From contig CP064984.1 in assembly GCA_016699615.1 (NCBI GenBank), forward strand, positions 1,054,001 to 1,118,000: a stretch of 64,000 nt of DNA. Reading direction: 5' to 3'. Below are positions 47,178 through 57,800 of the stretch, piece after piece. A program made the translations under genes and the position numbers. Numbering within the stretch: the first letter of the stretch is position 1; each line of letters opens with the position of its first letter. The stretch comes from Sphingobacteriales bacterium. GTDB taxonomy: Bacteria > Bacteroidota > Bacteroidia > Chitinophagales > JADIYW01. Below the pieces are notes generated by a model. It ran no database searches, had not been told where the DNA came from, and saw nothing but the letters and a program-made list of their open reading frames with translations.

Positions 47178-48182
47178 TTAAAAATATCTCGGCGTTATTA
47201 CTCGTTTCTTCTCAAAATTAAAATCATAGCCTAAGATAACCTCATAGCTTCCTTTGTTGTAATCTCCTAATTTCGTTAGTGTATAGTCATACGCAAAACC
47301 TATTAACAACTGCTTCGTTGGCCATACTTCTAATAAAGCATCAAAACTATCACTATTGGTTAAGCCTGTCTTCTTGTTATGGAACGATGTTCTATAGCTT
47401 CCGCCTATATTCACTCTATCATAAATCAATAAACTCAAGTTAAAATCTAAGGTGTGTGGTATCTTCTGCTCTGCACTGGCGATATATCTATACATCATCT
47501 GTGGTCGTATTTTTAAAACCTTGCCTGCTGGTATTACACCACCTGCCATCGTGATAAAATGTGGCGTACGGTGTGCGCTTAAAAAACTTCCTGTATTATC
47601 ATTGGCATAGGCTGCTATAACATCTTTATTGTGTAAATCGCCTTTGATAAAGTTTGGCACACTTGCTCCAAAATACCAATATTTATGGTATAAATATAAA
47701 CCTGCCCCTACATCTGGTAGTATTCTGCTTACATTCTGCTGAAATACTACATCCTGTTGATTTTCTATGTTTAAGTCTGTTAGATTACTCTTGTACCACA
47801 ATATACCTGCATTTATTCCTAAACTCAACTTAACGCCTTTGCCTAAGTTTACTCTATAGGCATAGCTAGCATCAAACCATGTCTGGTTCGTAACGCCTAG
47901 TCTGTCATTGACTAAATAGAAACCTATCGCTGAGGCTTCCTTCTTCAATGGACTATGAATGGCAAACGTTGCTGTCTGTGGTGCACCCTTGATGCCTGCC
48001 CACTGATTGCGATACAAGGCGCGGATACTTAATACCTCGCGTGAGCCTGTGTAACCAGCATTCATAGGCAACTTATTCTACATGTATTGGGTGTACTGAG
48101 GCTCCTGTTGGCCATACAGCATCGATGTCATTAATAACAACATCGCTACAACTGTTATCCTCATTTGATTTAATCTTATCAT
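47178..48182 (-). CDS. PorP/SprF family outer-membrane protein, interrupted by TAG
   Basis: From ATG 48182 the frame reads MIRLNQMRITVVAMLLLMTS, a signal peptide, then GQQEPQYTQYM, followed by TAG at 48078-48080 and LPMNAGYTGSREVLSIRALY in the same frame. The QY..YM.N....N.AY.GS pattern is the PorP/SprF N-terminus, and Tyr is expected at the TAG. The rest (RNQWAGIKGAPQTATFAIHS, WYFGASVPN, YDYTLTKLGDYNKGSYEVIL) is typical of the family. PorP/SprF proteins sit in the outer membrane and help present T9SS type B giant substrates. Starting at 48071 would remove the signal peptide. Confidence 0.9.
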
Positions 48183-48252
48183 GATTTTTACTTTTGCTTT
48201 TTTATTTATCTTTTTTGAGCTGAATCTGTGTTTACCTTTTTATTCCTTTTCG

Positions 48253-48290
48253 GAGATAAGGTGGTAGCAATGTTTGACTACCACCATCTC
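48253..48290 (-). other. Long stem-loop between giant gene and porP
   Basis: GAGAT (48253-48257) and GGTGGTAG (48260-48267) pair with CTACCACC (48278-48285) and ATCTC (48286-48290). No T-run follows on the minus strand, so it is more likely a processing or stabilising structure than a terminator. It sits between the giant gene's stop and the porP start. Confidence 0.5.
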
Positions 48291-48301
48291 TTTATATCAT
48301 C

Positions 48302-49255
48302 TTATCTATGTATAACGATAAACCCTGCTTTATTAATATCATCTCCTCCGCTGTTGATATACTTGATAACATAGTAGTATGTACCATCTGGAAGTGGTGC
48401 ACCTTTGTATCTTCCATCCCACTCGCCTCGGTAATCCTCATTTCTGTAAACCTCGATGCCCCATCTGTTGTACACACAGAATACTATCGCACTTGAACTT
48501 GGACATGGTATCGTATAGTAATCATTCACACCATCGCCATTAGGTGAGAAGGCATCATACAACTCACATTCATTCTCTCTTACTATTCTTACATATGCCC
48601 ATGCAGTGTCGTTGCCATCTGGATCACATATCACATATTGGAAGCTGTCTACTCCTGTAAAGTCTGTATTTGGTGTATAAGTCACATTTCCTGATGGTGT
48701 GTTTATGTTACTTAATGTTCCATTTACTGGATGTGTAACTATAGCATCATCACATAATTGTAATGGATCACTGTCTGTCTGGATATCATTGCCTATAACA
48801 TTTATAACTACTGGTACATTAACTTTCGTTGTTGTATCATTATTAATTGCTATCGGTGGTATACCTGTTACCGTTACATAAACTGTAGTCTCTATACATG
48901 TGTCTGTACCTGTGATGCAGCTCATAATGCATAACGTATCTGTACCTTTTACATTGCCTGCTGTGTATACTAAGCAACCTTGCTCGTTGATAGTCCATGT
49001 GATGTAATTTCCTGTTCCTGAGGTCTGACCTGCCCAACTCGTTACTGTGATGTCTGTTCCTCGTGGTTGTAAGAAATCACAAATACTATCTACGTTATTC
49101 ACTGGTAAGCTATCTCTTATCGTGTCTCTTGGTGTCTCTACCGTAATGATGATAATTGTCGTATCGCAGTAGCCTTTGTCATCACATCCTACTATACATG
49201 TCGTATCATTACCTGTTTGTCCTTTTGATGGTGTGTATGTTATACATGGATTCAA
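48302..49255 (-). CDS. Giant surface protein, C-terminal segment with T9SS type B sorting domain
   Basis: The last 85 residues (YDAFSPNGDGVNDYYTIPCP, FCVYNRWGIEVYRNEDY, EWDGRYKGAPLPDGTYYYVI) are the gliding-motility-associated C-terminal domain, the type B signal for the type IX secretion system. Before it lies a cadherin/Ig-like domain (INVIGNDIQTDSDPL, TYTPNTDFTGVDSFQYVICD) and two Cys-containing repeats of D-T-C type. The frame stays open upstream of the 49255 start and joins the preceding segment at about 49430 if one base is changed, so this is the 3' end of one gene that reaches past 64000. Confidence 0.85.
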   Translation of the reverse strand: MNPCITYTPSKGQTGNDTTCIVGCDDKGYCDTTIIIITVETPRDTIRDSLPVNNVDSICDFLQPRGTDITVTSWAGQTSGTGNYITWTINEQGCLVYTAGNVKGTDTLCIMSCITGTDTCIETTVYVTVTGIPPIAINNDTTTKVNVPVVINVIGNDIQTDSDPLQLCDDAIVTHPVNGTLSNINTPSGNVTYTPNTDFTGVDSFQYVICDPDGNDTAWAYVRIVRENECELYDAFSPNGDGVNDYYTIPCPSSSAIVFCVYNRWGIEVYRNEDYRGEWDGRYKGAPLPDGTYYYVIKYINSGGDDINKAGFIVIHR

Positions 49256-49421
49256 GCCATCTATCGTTACTTTGTTATCCGTATCACATGTTGTAATACT
49301 AATTACTGTACCTGGTAACTCTGTTGTGTCTACACATACTGGTACTGGACAGTTATAACATGTCGTGTCTCTGATCGTATCTTTAACTGTACAGCCTACT
49401 ACACATACTCGAACACTATCT

Positions 49422-51503
49422 CTACAGCCACTCTCCCTTGCCCTCTACTACTACCCAATGACAGCCTGATGGAATGATAACCTCACTACCTTTAGGTAAT
49501 TCATTGATATTGTATCCTACCGTATGTCTTACACCTGTATTTGTACTTAAGATACGCATATCGCCATATATGCCTCCTCGGCGACCACCTGCTACTCTAT
49601 CTCCATCTACTACCCATGCTCCTAATGGATCTATGCTATTTAAGTAAGCTACTAACTCAGTGTAAGATGTATAGCTAAATGGACCATATTTTACTCCATT
49701 TATTCTAACACTATCTAATCTGTGTAATACACCATTGTTATAACCTCCTGATAAGATATGTGTACTGAAGTCATACCCTGCTGTTGTATCATAATCACAG
49801 CCACTCATATCAAATGTATTCAATCTTGTCTCATCAATATAAACATTGTAGTTTGTTAAATCTACAAATGCAATTGGTAAACAGTATTGACCTTCTCCAT
49901 TTACACAAGGCACTTCAACATAAGTCTCTTCTATTATGCTATCACATTCTACACATTCTACACAAATTAGAGCACTGTCTACACAGCCTGTTATTGTATC
50001 TTCTAACACAACCATATGACAACCTCTATCAAGCATTAATTTACTTCCTGTATAGGTAACATAGCTATTGTATTCATTTATGAATGTTCCAACTCTTGGA
50101 TCTAATGCAAAGATTTGTAGTCCTATTCCTGTATTATACAATCTGCTTGGATTACCTGCTTTGATTATCATATCTTCTGCATACCACATGCCTTGAGCAT
50201 CTACACTATTCATATACACTACTAACTCTTCTAATGTTGTAAAGCTGATATTTGGTGATAAAGTTCTATTACTATCTATACCCCAACGCTCTAATACATG
50301 TCCTACACCATCTAGGTATTGATTAGCATTAAAGCTATAACCACCAGCTACTTCCTCTTCACCACAACCACTTAATGAACTAAATGCCATTGCTTGTTTT
50401 GTACCATCTATGTAAATATGGTATTGTTGTAATGTTTTCATATCTAATGGTAAACAATAAGCTACTTCCTCTTCTCCTCTACATGGTAATACTGTATCTC
50501 TAATGATATCTTTACAGTTTGGTAAGTTAGAGATAATCGCTACTGTTGTATCACTGATGCCTGTCGTTGTATCTGTCTTAACGATACATAAGGTATCTAA
50601 GTTGTAACCTACTACGCCACTTCTTGTAATCGCAATACAACCATCTGTTAACGCTGTATATACATTGCCACTATTGTTCATCGCTCCTGCACAGTCTACT
50701 ATCGTTGTTCTGATATTACTCATACCATTATCTATACTAGCACATATTGTGTCTGTTGTATAGATAACATTCGTATCTCTGATCGTATCTCTTGTCGGTG
50801 TATTACTAATAATTACTACTGTCGTATCTGTAATACCTGTCGTTGTATCTACTGTTACTACACATAATGTATCTAAGTTATAGCCTACTTTATTGCTTCT
50901 ATCTACTACGATACATGTTGTGCCTGGTATTACTGTGTATACATTACCACTGTTGTTCATCGAACCTGCACAGTCTACGATGTAGATACTGTCGGCATTC
51001 ATGCCTAACTCTACTTCTACACATACTGTATCTGTCGTGATGATAACATTTGTATCTCTAATGGTATCACGTTTCGGTAAGTTGCTGATAATTGCTACTG
51101 TTGTATCACTGATACCTGTTACTGTATCTGTCTTAACTATACATAAGGTATCTAAGTTGTAACCTACTACGCCACTTCTTGTAATCGCAATACAACCATC
51201 TGCTAATGCTGTGTATACATTACCACTGTTGTTCATCGCACCTGCACAGTCTACTATCGTCGTTACGATATTACTCATACCATTATCTATGCTCGCACAT
51301 ATTGTGTCTGTCGTATAGATAACATTCGTATCTCTGATAGTATCTCTTGTCGGTGTATTACTAATAATTACTACTGTCGTATCTGTTATGCCTGTCGTTG
51401 TATCTACTGTTACTACACATAATGTATCTAAGTTGTAACCTACTTTATTGCTTCTATCTACTACGATACATGCCGTACCTGGGATAACTGTATACATTAC
51501 CAC
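49422..51503 (-). CDS. Giant surface protein, segment with 185-aa repeats and paired unknown domain
   Basis: Residues 1-330 of this segment consist of alternating Asp/Thr-rich units (DTIRDTNVIYTTDTICASID; DCAGAMNNSGNVYTAL; SGVVGYNLDTLCIVKTD). Then follow two diverged copies of a domain of about 170 residues, recognisable by CLPLDMKTLQQYHIYIDGTK and CLPIAFVDLTNYNVYIDETR. It ends HWVVVEGKGE, where the frame breaks at 49431-49438. The start of this segment is only where a frame opens after a 2-nt loss at about 51488; it is not a true N-terminus. Confidence 0.75.
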   Translation of the reverse strand: MVMYTVIPGTACIVVDRSNKVGYNLDTLCVVTVDTTTGITDTTVVIISNTPTRDTIRDTNVIYTTDTICASIDNGMSNIVTTIVDCAGAMNNSGNVYTALADGCIAITRSGVVGYNLDTLCIVKTDTVTGISDTTVAIISNLPKRDTIRDTNVIITTDTVCVEVELGMNADSIYIVDCAGSMNNSGNVYTVIPGTTCIVVDRSNKVGYNLDTLCVVTVDTTTGITDTTVVIISNTPTRDTIRDTNVIYTTDTICASIDNGMSNIRTTIVDCAGAMNNSGNVYTALTDGCIAITRSGVVGYNLDTLCIVKTDTTTGISDTTVAIISNLPNCKDIIRDTVLPCRGEEEVAYCLPLDMKTLQQYHIYIDGTKQAMAFSSLSGCGEEEVAGGYSFNANQYLDGVGHVLERWGIDSNRTLSPNISFTTLEELVVYMNSVDAQGMWYAEDMIIKAGNPSRLYNTGIGLQIFALDPRVGTFINEYNSYVTYTGSKLMLDRGCHMVVLEDTITGCVDSALICVECVECDSIIEETYVEVPCVNGEGQYCLPIAFVDLTNYNVYIDETRLNTFDMSGCDYDTTAGYDFSTHILSGGYNNGVLHRLDSVRINGVKYGPFSYTSYTELVAYLNSIDPLGAWVVDGDRVAGGRRGGIYGDMRILSTNTGVRHTVGYNINELPKGSEVIIPSGCHWVVVEGKGEWL

Positions 51504-51905
51504 TGTTGTTCATCGAACCTGCACAGTCTACTATGTAGATACTGTCGGCATTCATGCCTAACTCTACATCTACACATACTGTGTCTGTCGTGATGATAAC
51601 ATTCGTATCTCTAATCGTATCGCGCTTAGGTAGATTACTGATAATTGCTACTGTTGTATCACTGATGCCTGTTACTGTATCTGTCTTAACTATACATAAG
51701 GTATCTAAGTTGTAGCCTACTACGCCACTCCTTGTAATAGCAATACAACCATCTTCTAATGCTGTGTATACATTACCACTATTGTTCATCGCACCTGCAC
51801 AGTCTACTATCGTCGTTACGATATTACTCATACCATTATCTATGCTCGCACATATTGTGTCTGTCGTATAGATAACATTTGTATCTCTGATCGTATCTCT
51901 GCAAA
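50510..51905 (-). repeat. 555-bp (185-aa) tandem repeats, ~2.5 copies
   Basis: ACAGTCTACT in the A unit recurs at 50691, 51246 and 51799, giving periods of 555 and 553 bp; the second interval lacks two bases. Each period holds an A unit (ICASIDNGMSNI) and a B unit (VCVEVELGMNADSI). Copies differ mainly at third positions. Confidence 0.85.
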
Positions 51906-52248
51906 GGTGAGTATAAACATTTAATATTAAAGTATCTGTACAACCTTCTTCACTTGGATAAACTATCTGATATGTTCCTGTGCTACTGAATGTCTGTCCA
52001 TAGTAACTTACACTCTCGCCTGAACATATAGCCGTATCTACTACTTCTTTACTTCCGCCATTCTCTATCGTTACGTTGATTGTTACTATACTATCACAAC
52101 CTAATGCATTCTCTAACACTTGTGTGTAAGCTCCTGTCGCTGTATATGTCTGTAAACCTATTCTTACTACTCCTTCACTGCCGCTGTATCTATAACTGAA
52201 CTTGTCGATACATTCTCGGTAACTGTCAACGCTATCGTGCCTGTACAC
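51454..52248 (-). CDS. Giant surface protein, segment bridging the two repeat classes
   Basis: This frame carries the end of the 462-residue superrepeat (GLQTYTATGAYTQVLENALG, AICSGESVSYYGQTFSSTG) and switches at residue ~115 to the DTIRDTN-type units. The in-frame ATG at 52248 lies in an out-of-frame overlap with the preceding segment; the first ~20 residues (MYRHDSVDSYRECIDKFSYR) are frameshifted reading of repeat sequence. The break at about 52176 is a single-base loss relative to the other copies. Confidence 0.7.
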   Translation of the reverse strand: MYRHDSVDSYRECIDKFSYRYSGSEGVVRIGLQTYTATGAYTQVLENALGCDSIVTINVTIENGGSKEVVDTAICSGESVSYYGQTFSSTGTYQIVYPSEEGCTDTLILNVYTHLCRDTIRDTNVIYTTDTICASIDNGMSNIVTTIVDCAGAMNNSGNVYTALEDGCIAITRSGVVGYNLDTLCIVKTDTVTGISDTTVAIISNLPKRDTIRDTNVIITTDTVCVDVELGMNADSIYIVDCAGSMNNSGNVYSYPRYGMYRSR

Positions 52249-53564
52249 GTGCCTGTGCTTAATTCTATATAATGTAAGCCTGCTCCATAATTAACTCCGC
52301 CTATAGCTACTGAATCACCTTCACATACCGCCTCTGACATCTCTATCGTATCATTTGCTAATAATACCTCTACGCTAACTTCTACTATACTGTCACAGCC
52401 TGTCGCATTTGTTAATGTTTGTGTGTAAACGCCTGTCGCATTATATGTATATCCGCCTATCTCTACCGTCTCGCCTAAACATATTACTGTGTCTATTACT
52501 GTTGGTAATAGCTCTGGCAATACTGTTAAGTTTAATGTAATTACACTGTCACAACTACTGCTGCCTGTTGTAACTACTGTGTATGTACCACTCTCACTGT
52601 ATACCTCGCCGCCTACATTTACATATGAACCATAACATACTGTACTGTCTATTTCTGTACTGTCTATCTGTGTCTCTGTTATCACTAAATGTACCATGCC
52701 TGTACATTCTACATTGTCTACCTCTATATACTCATCCATTGCGCCACAATAGTTAACACCGTCTATCACTACACACTCGCCTTCACATATTGTTCTTGAT
52801 ACTTCTATTGTATCGCCGTCTTCTAACACTATCACATTTACTGTATATACTGTATCACATCCACCTATCGTACTTGGTACTACAAATACATCGCCTATCG
52901 TGGTCGTTGTATAAACTCTACCGCGTACTTCTACCTGCTCGCCTTCACATATCGTAGCATCTACTAATACTTCTGGTGATTCTAACTCCTGGATATCTAT
53001 CACTAGAATACTATCACAACCATTTGAGCCTATTAACACCTGCTCGTATACGCCGCCTGATGTGTAGCTTATTCCATTGATATCTACAACACTGCCTATA
53101 CATAACATTGTGTCTATTCTTGACGCTGTCGGCTCTAATACTATAACATTTGTTGTAATTATACTATCACAACCCGTTATCTCTGATGCTAAGGTATCTA
53201 CATATACTCCTGTCGCATTATAAGTACTTGTGCCTACTGTTACTGTACTGCCTAAGCATATCATCGTGTCTATCGTTACTGTAACTGGATAATTAACTAA
53301 CACATTCAACACTAAAGTATCTGTACAACCTTCTTCACTTGGATAAACTATCTGATATGTTCCTGTGCTACTGAATGTCTGTCCATAGTAACTTACACTC
53401 TCGCCTGAACATATAGCCGTATCTACTACTTCTTTACTTCCGCCATTCTCTATCGTTACGTTGATTGTTACTATACTATCACAACCTAATGCATTGTCGC
53501 TGTATCTATAACTGAACTTGTCGATACATTCTCGGTAACTGTCAATGCTATCGTGCCTGTACAT
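52167..53564 (-). CDS. Giant surface protein, superrepeat copy 4
   Basis: It covers most of one 462-residue superrepeat: tandem domains of about 66 residues, each with a D-T-x-C-x-G start and a GCDS end. Examples are DTMICLGSTVTVGTSTYNAT and DTVICLGETVEIGGYTYNAT. The first ~25 residues are out-of-frame reading caused by a 70-bp deletion at about 53494. The Cys pair per domain suggests a disulfide in each. These modules are typical of T9SS-exported adhesins. Confidence 0.75.
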   Translation of the reverse strand: MYRHDSIDSYRECIDKFSYRYSDNALGCDSIVTINVTIENGGSKEVVDTAICSGESVSYYGQTFSSTGTYQIVYPSEEGCTDTLVLNVLVNYPVTVTIDTMICLGSTVTVGTSTYNATGVYVDTLASEITGCDSIITTNVIVLEPTASRIDTMLCIGSVVDINGISYTSGGVYEQVLIGSNGCDSILVIDIQELESPEVLVDATICEGEQVEVRGRVYTTTTIGDVFVVPSTIGGCDTVYTVNVIVLEDGDTIEVSRTICEGECVVIDGVNYCGAMDEYIEVDNVECTGMVHLVITETQIDSTEIDSTVCYGSYVNVGGEVYSESGTYTVVTTGSSSCDSVITLNLTVLPELLPTVIDTVICLGETVEIGGYTYNATGVYTQTLTNATGCDSIVEVSVEVLLANDTIEMSEAVCEGDSVAIGGVNYGAGLHYIELSTGTCTGTIALTVTENVSTSSVIDTAAVKE

Positions 53565-54820
53565 GTGCCTGTGCTTAATTCTATATAATGTAAGCCTGCT
53601 CCATAATTAACTCCGCCTATAGCTACTGAATCGCCTTCACATACCGCCTCTAACATCTCTATCGTATCATTTGCTAATAATACCTCTACGCTAACTTCTA
53701 CTATACTGTCACAGCCTGTCGCATTTGTTAATGTTTGTGTGTAAACGCCTGTCGCATTATATGTATATCCGCCTATCTCTACCGTCTCGCCTAAACATAT
53801 TACTGTGTCTATTACTGTTGGTAATATCTCTGGTAATACTGTTAAGTGTAATGTAAGTACACTGTCACAGGTACTGCTTCCTGTCGTAACTACTGTGTAT
53901 GTACCACTCTCACTGTATACCTCGCCGCCTACATTTACATATGAACCATAACATACTGTACTGTCTATTTCTGTACTGTCTATCTGTGTCTCTGTTATCA
54001 CTAAATGTACCATGCCTGTACATTCTACATTGTCTACCTCTATATACTCATCCATTGCGCCACAATAGTTAACACCGTCTATCACTACACACTCGCCTTC
54101 ACATATTGTTCTTGATACTTCTATTGTATCGCCGTCTTCTAACACTATCACATTTACTGTATATACTGTATCACATCCACCTATCGTACTTGGTACTACA
54201 AATACATCACCTATCGTGGTCGTTGTATAAACTCTACCGCGTACCTCTGTCTGCTCGCCTTCACATATCGTAGCATCTACTAATACTTCTGGTGATTCTA
54301 ACTCCTGGATATCTATCACTAGAATACTATCACAACCATTTGAGCCTATTAACACCTGCTCGTATACGCCGCCTGATGTGTAGCTTATTCCATTGATATC
54401 TACAACACTGCCTATACATAACATTGTGTCTATTCTTGACGCTGTCGGCTCTAATACTATAACATTTGTTGTAATTATACTATCACAACCCGTTATCTCT
54501 GATGCTAAGGTATCTACATATACTCCTGTCGCATTATAAGTACTTGTGCCTACTGTTACTGTACTGCCTAAGCATATCATCGTGTCTATCGTTACTGTAA
54601 CTGGATAATTAACTAACACATTCAACACTAAAGTATCTGTACAACCTTCTTCACTTGGATAAACTATCTGATATGTTCCTGTGCTACTGAATGTCTGTCC
54701 ATAGTAACTTACACTCTCGCCTGAACATATAGCCGTATCTACTACTTCTTTACTTCCGCCATTCTCTATCGTTACGTTGATTGTTACTATACTATCACAA
54801 CCTAATGCATTCTCTAACAC
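53486..54820 (-). CDS. Giant surface protein, superrepeat copy 3
   Basis: This is the same domain series as its neighbours, in frame with the long upstream segment from which it is separated only by the TAG at 54845-54847. Variant residues relative to copy 4 include EQTEVRG for EQVEVRG and CDSVLTLHL for CDSVITLNL. It ends at the 70-bp deletion, where CDSIVTINV runs out of frame. Confidence 0.75.
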   Translation of the reverse strand: MLENALGCDSIVTINVTIENGGSKEVVDTAICSGESVSYYGQTFSSTGTYQIVYPSEEGCTDTLVLNVLVNYPVTVTIDTMICLGSTVTVGTSTYNATGVYVDTLASEITGCDSIITTNVIVLEPTASRIDTMLCIGSVVDINGISYTSGGVYEQVLIGSNGCDSILVIDIQELESPEVLVDATICEGEQTEVRGRVYTTTTIGDVFVVPSTIGGCDTVYTVNVIVLEDGDTIEVSRTICEGECVVIDGVNYCGAMDEYIEVDNVECTGMVHLVITETQIDSTEIDSTVCYGSYVNVGGEVYSESGTYTVVTTGSSTCDSVLTLHLTVLPEILPTVIDTVICLGETVEIGGYTYNATGVYTQTLTNATGCDSIVEVSVEVLLANDTIEMLEAVCEGDSVAIGGVNYGAGLHYIELSTGTCTGTIALTVTENVSTSSVIDTATMH

Positions 54821-54844
54821 TTGTGTGTAAGCTCCTGTCGCTTT

Positions 54845-57800
54845 CTATGTCTGTAAACCTATTCTTACTACTCCTTCACATGTCGCTGTATCTATAACTG
54901 AACTTGTCGATACATTCTCGGTAACTGTCAATGCTATCGTGCCTGTACATGTGCCTGTGCTTAATTCTATATAATGTAAGCCTGCTCCATAATTAACTCC
55001 GCCTATAGCTACTGAATCGCCTTCACATACCGCCTCTAACATCTCTATCGTATCATTTGCTAATAATACCTCTACGCTAACTTCTACTATACTGTCACAG
55101 CCTGTCGCATTTGTTAATGTTTGTGTGTAAACGCCTGTCGCATTATATGTATATCCGCCTATCTCTACCGTCTCGCCTAAACATATTACTGTGTCTATTA
55201 CTGTTGGTAATATCTCTGGTAATACTGTTAAGTTTAATGTAATTACACTGTCACATGTACTGCTTCCTGTCGTAACTACTGTGTATGTACCACTCTCACT
55301 GTATACCTCGCCGCCTACATTTACATATGAACCATAACATACTGTACTGTCTATTTCTGTACTGTCTATCTGTGTCTCTGTTATCACTAAATGTACCATG
55401 CCTGTACATTCTACATTGTCTACCTCTATATACTCATCCATTGCGCCACAATAGTTAACACCGTCTATCACTACACACTCGCCTTCACATATTGTTCTTG
55501 ATACTTCTATTGTATCGCCGTCTTCTAACACTATCACATTTACTGTATATACTGTATCACATCCACCTATCGTACTTGGTACTACAAATACATCACCTAT
55601 CGTGGTCGTTGTATAAACTCTACCGCGTACCTCTGTCTGCTCGCCTTCACATATCGTAGCATCTACTAATACTTCTGGTGATTCTAACTCCTGGATATCT
55701 ATCACTAGAATACTATCACAACCATTTGAGCCTATTAACACCTGCTCGTATACGCCGCCTGATGTGTAGCTTATTCCATTGATATCTACAACACTGCCTA
55801 TACATAACATTGTGTCTATTCTTGACGCTAATGGCTCTAATACTATAACATTTGTTGTAATTATACTATCACAACCCGTTATCTCTGATGCTAAGGTATC
55901 TACATATACTCCTGTCGCATTATAAGTACTTGTGCCTACTGTTACTGTACTGCCTAAGCATATCATCGTGTCTATCGTTACTGTAACTGGATAATTAACT
56001 AACACATTCAACACTAAAGTATCTGTACAACCTTCTTCACTTGGATAAACTATCTGATATGTTCCTGTGCTACTGAATGTCTGTCCATAGTAACTTACAC
56101 TCTCGCCTGAACATATAGCCGTATCTACTACTTCTTTACTTCCGCCATTCTCTATCGTTACGTTGATTGTTACTATACTATCACAACCTAATGCATTCTC
56201 TAACACTTGTGTGTAAGCTCCTGTCGCTGTATATGTCTGTAAACCTATTCTTACTACTCCTTCACATGTCGCTGTATCTATAACTGAACTTGTCGATACA
56301 TTCTCGGTAACTGTCAACGCTATCGTGCCTGTACATGTGCCTGTGCTTAATTCTATATAATGTAAGCCTGCTCCATAATTAACTCCGCCTATAGCTACTG
56401 AATCGCCTTCACATACCGCCTCTAACATCTCTATCGTATCATTTGCTAATAATACCTCTACGCTAACTTCTACTATACTGTCACAGCCTGTCGCATTTGT
56501 TAATGTTTGTGTGTAAACGCCTGTCGCATTATATGTATATCCGCCTATCTCTACCGTCTCGCCTAAACATATTACTGTGTCTATTACTGTTGGTAATAGC
56601 TCTGGCAATACTGTTAAGTTTAATGTAATTACACTGTCACAACTACTGCTGCCTGTTGTAACTACTGTGTATGTACCACTCTCACTGTATACCTCGCCGC
56701 CTACATTTACATATGAACCATAACATACTGTACTGTCTATTTCTGTACTGTCTATCTGTGTCTCTGTTATCACTAAATGTACCATGCCTGTACATTCTAC
56801 ATTGTCTACCTCTATATACTCATCCATTGCGCCACAATAGTTAACACCGTCTATCACTACACACTCGCCTTCACATATTGTTCTTGATACTTCTATTGTA
56901 TCGCCGTCTTCTAACACTATCACATTTACTGTATATACTGTATCACATCCACCTATCGTACTTGGTACTACAAATACATCGCCTATCGTGGTCGTTGTAT
57001 AAACTCTACCGCGTACTTCTACCTGCTCGCCTTCACATATCGTAGCATCTACTAATACTTCTGGTGATTCTAACTCCTGGATATCTATCACTAGAATACT
57101 ATCACAACCATTTGAGCCTATTAACACCTGCTCGTATACGCCTGATGTGTAGCTTATTCCATTGATATCTACAACACTGCCTATACATAACATTGTGTCT
57201 ATTCTTGACGCTGTCGGCTCTAATACTATAACATTTGTTGTAATTATACTATCACAACCCGTTATCTCTGATGCTAAGGTATCTACATATACTCCTGTCG
57301 CATTATAAGTACTTGTGCCTACTGTTACTGTACTGCCTAAGCATATCGTCGTGTCTATTAATATGGTATTTGAATCTAATGTTGTAATTGTAGTTATCAT
57401 AGTATCACAACCATTAGAAGCAGCTAATCGAGTTATAACAGTCCCTGTATCAGAAATTTCACATGTCTTTTTCTCTATTGTAATCATATAAATACTATCA
57501 ATATTAATTGCATCACTAGTGCATATACTACTACAATTATTATTAGTTACTGTTAGATTTAATGTATAACTTCCAGTTAATCCTGCATTAACACTTACAG
57601 ACTGTCCTGTTGATGAACCTACTATAACACCATTCCCATTTATTGTCCATAAATAAGTATTCATTCCAACAGGACCTGTATAAATTCCACCTATATTTTC
57701 TGAACAAACTGAAGTACTACCATTTATATTACAAAGTGGAAATTGATTTGCGGTAACTGTTACACATGAGGTGTCTCTACAACCTGCAGCTGTCTGTACG

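Larger units (their letters stand above)
51910..57360 (-). repeat. 1386-bp (462-aa) superrepeats, ~3.9 copies
   Basis: ACTGAACTTG occurs at 53511 and 54897, and CTCCTTCACA at 54871 and 56257, both 1386 bp apart. The copy starting at 52195 is 1316 bp from the next, short by exactly 70 bp. Each superrepeat contains seven modules of about 66 residues. By eye the copies differ at only scattered positions. Confidence 0.9.

Noticed and set aside
52167..53564. Separate genes with their own starts for each giant-protein segment
   Set aside because: The apparent starts lie in out-of-frame repeat sequence, lack signal peptides and vanish when the indels shown by the repeat period are corrected.
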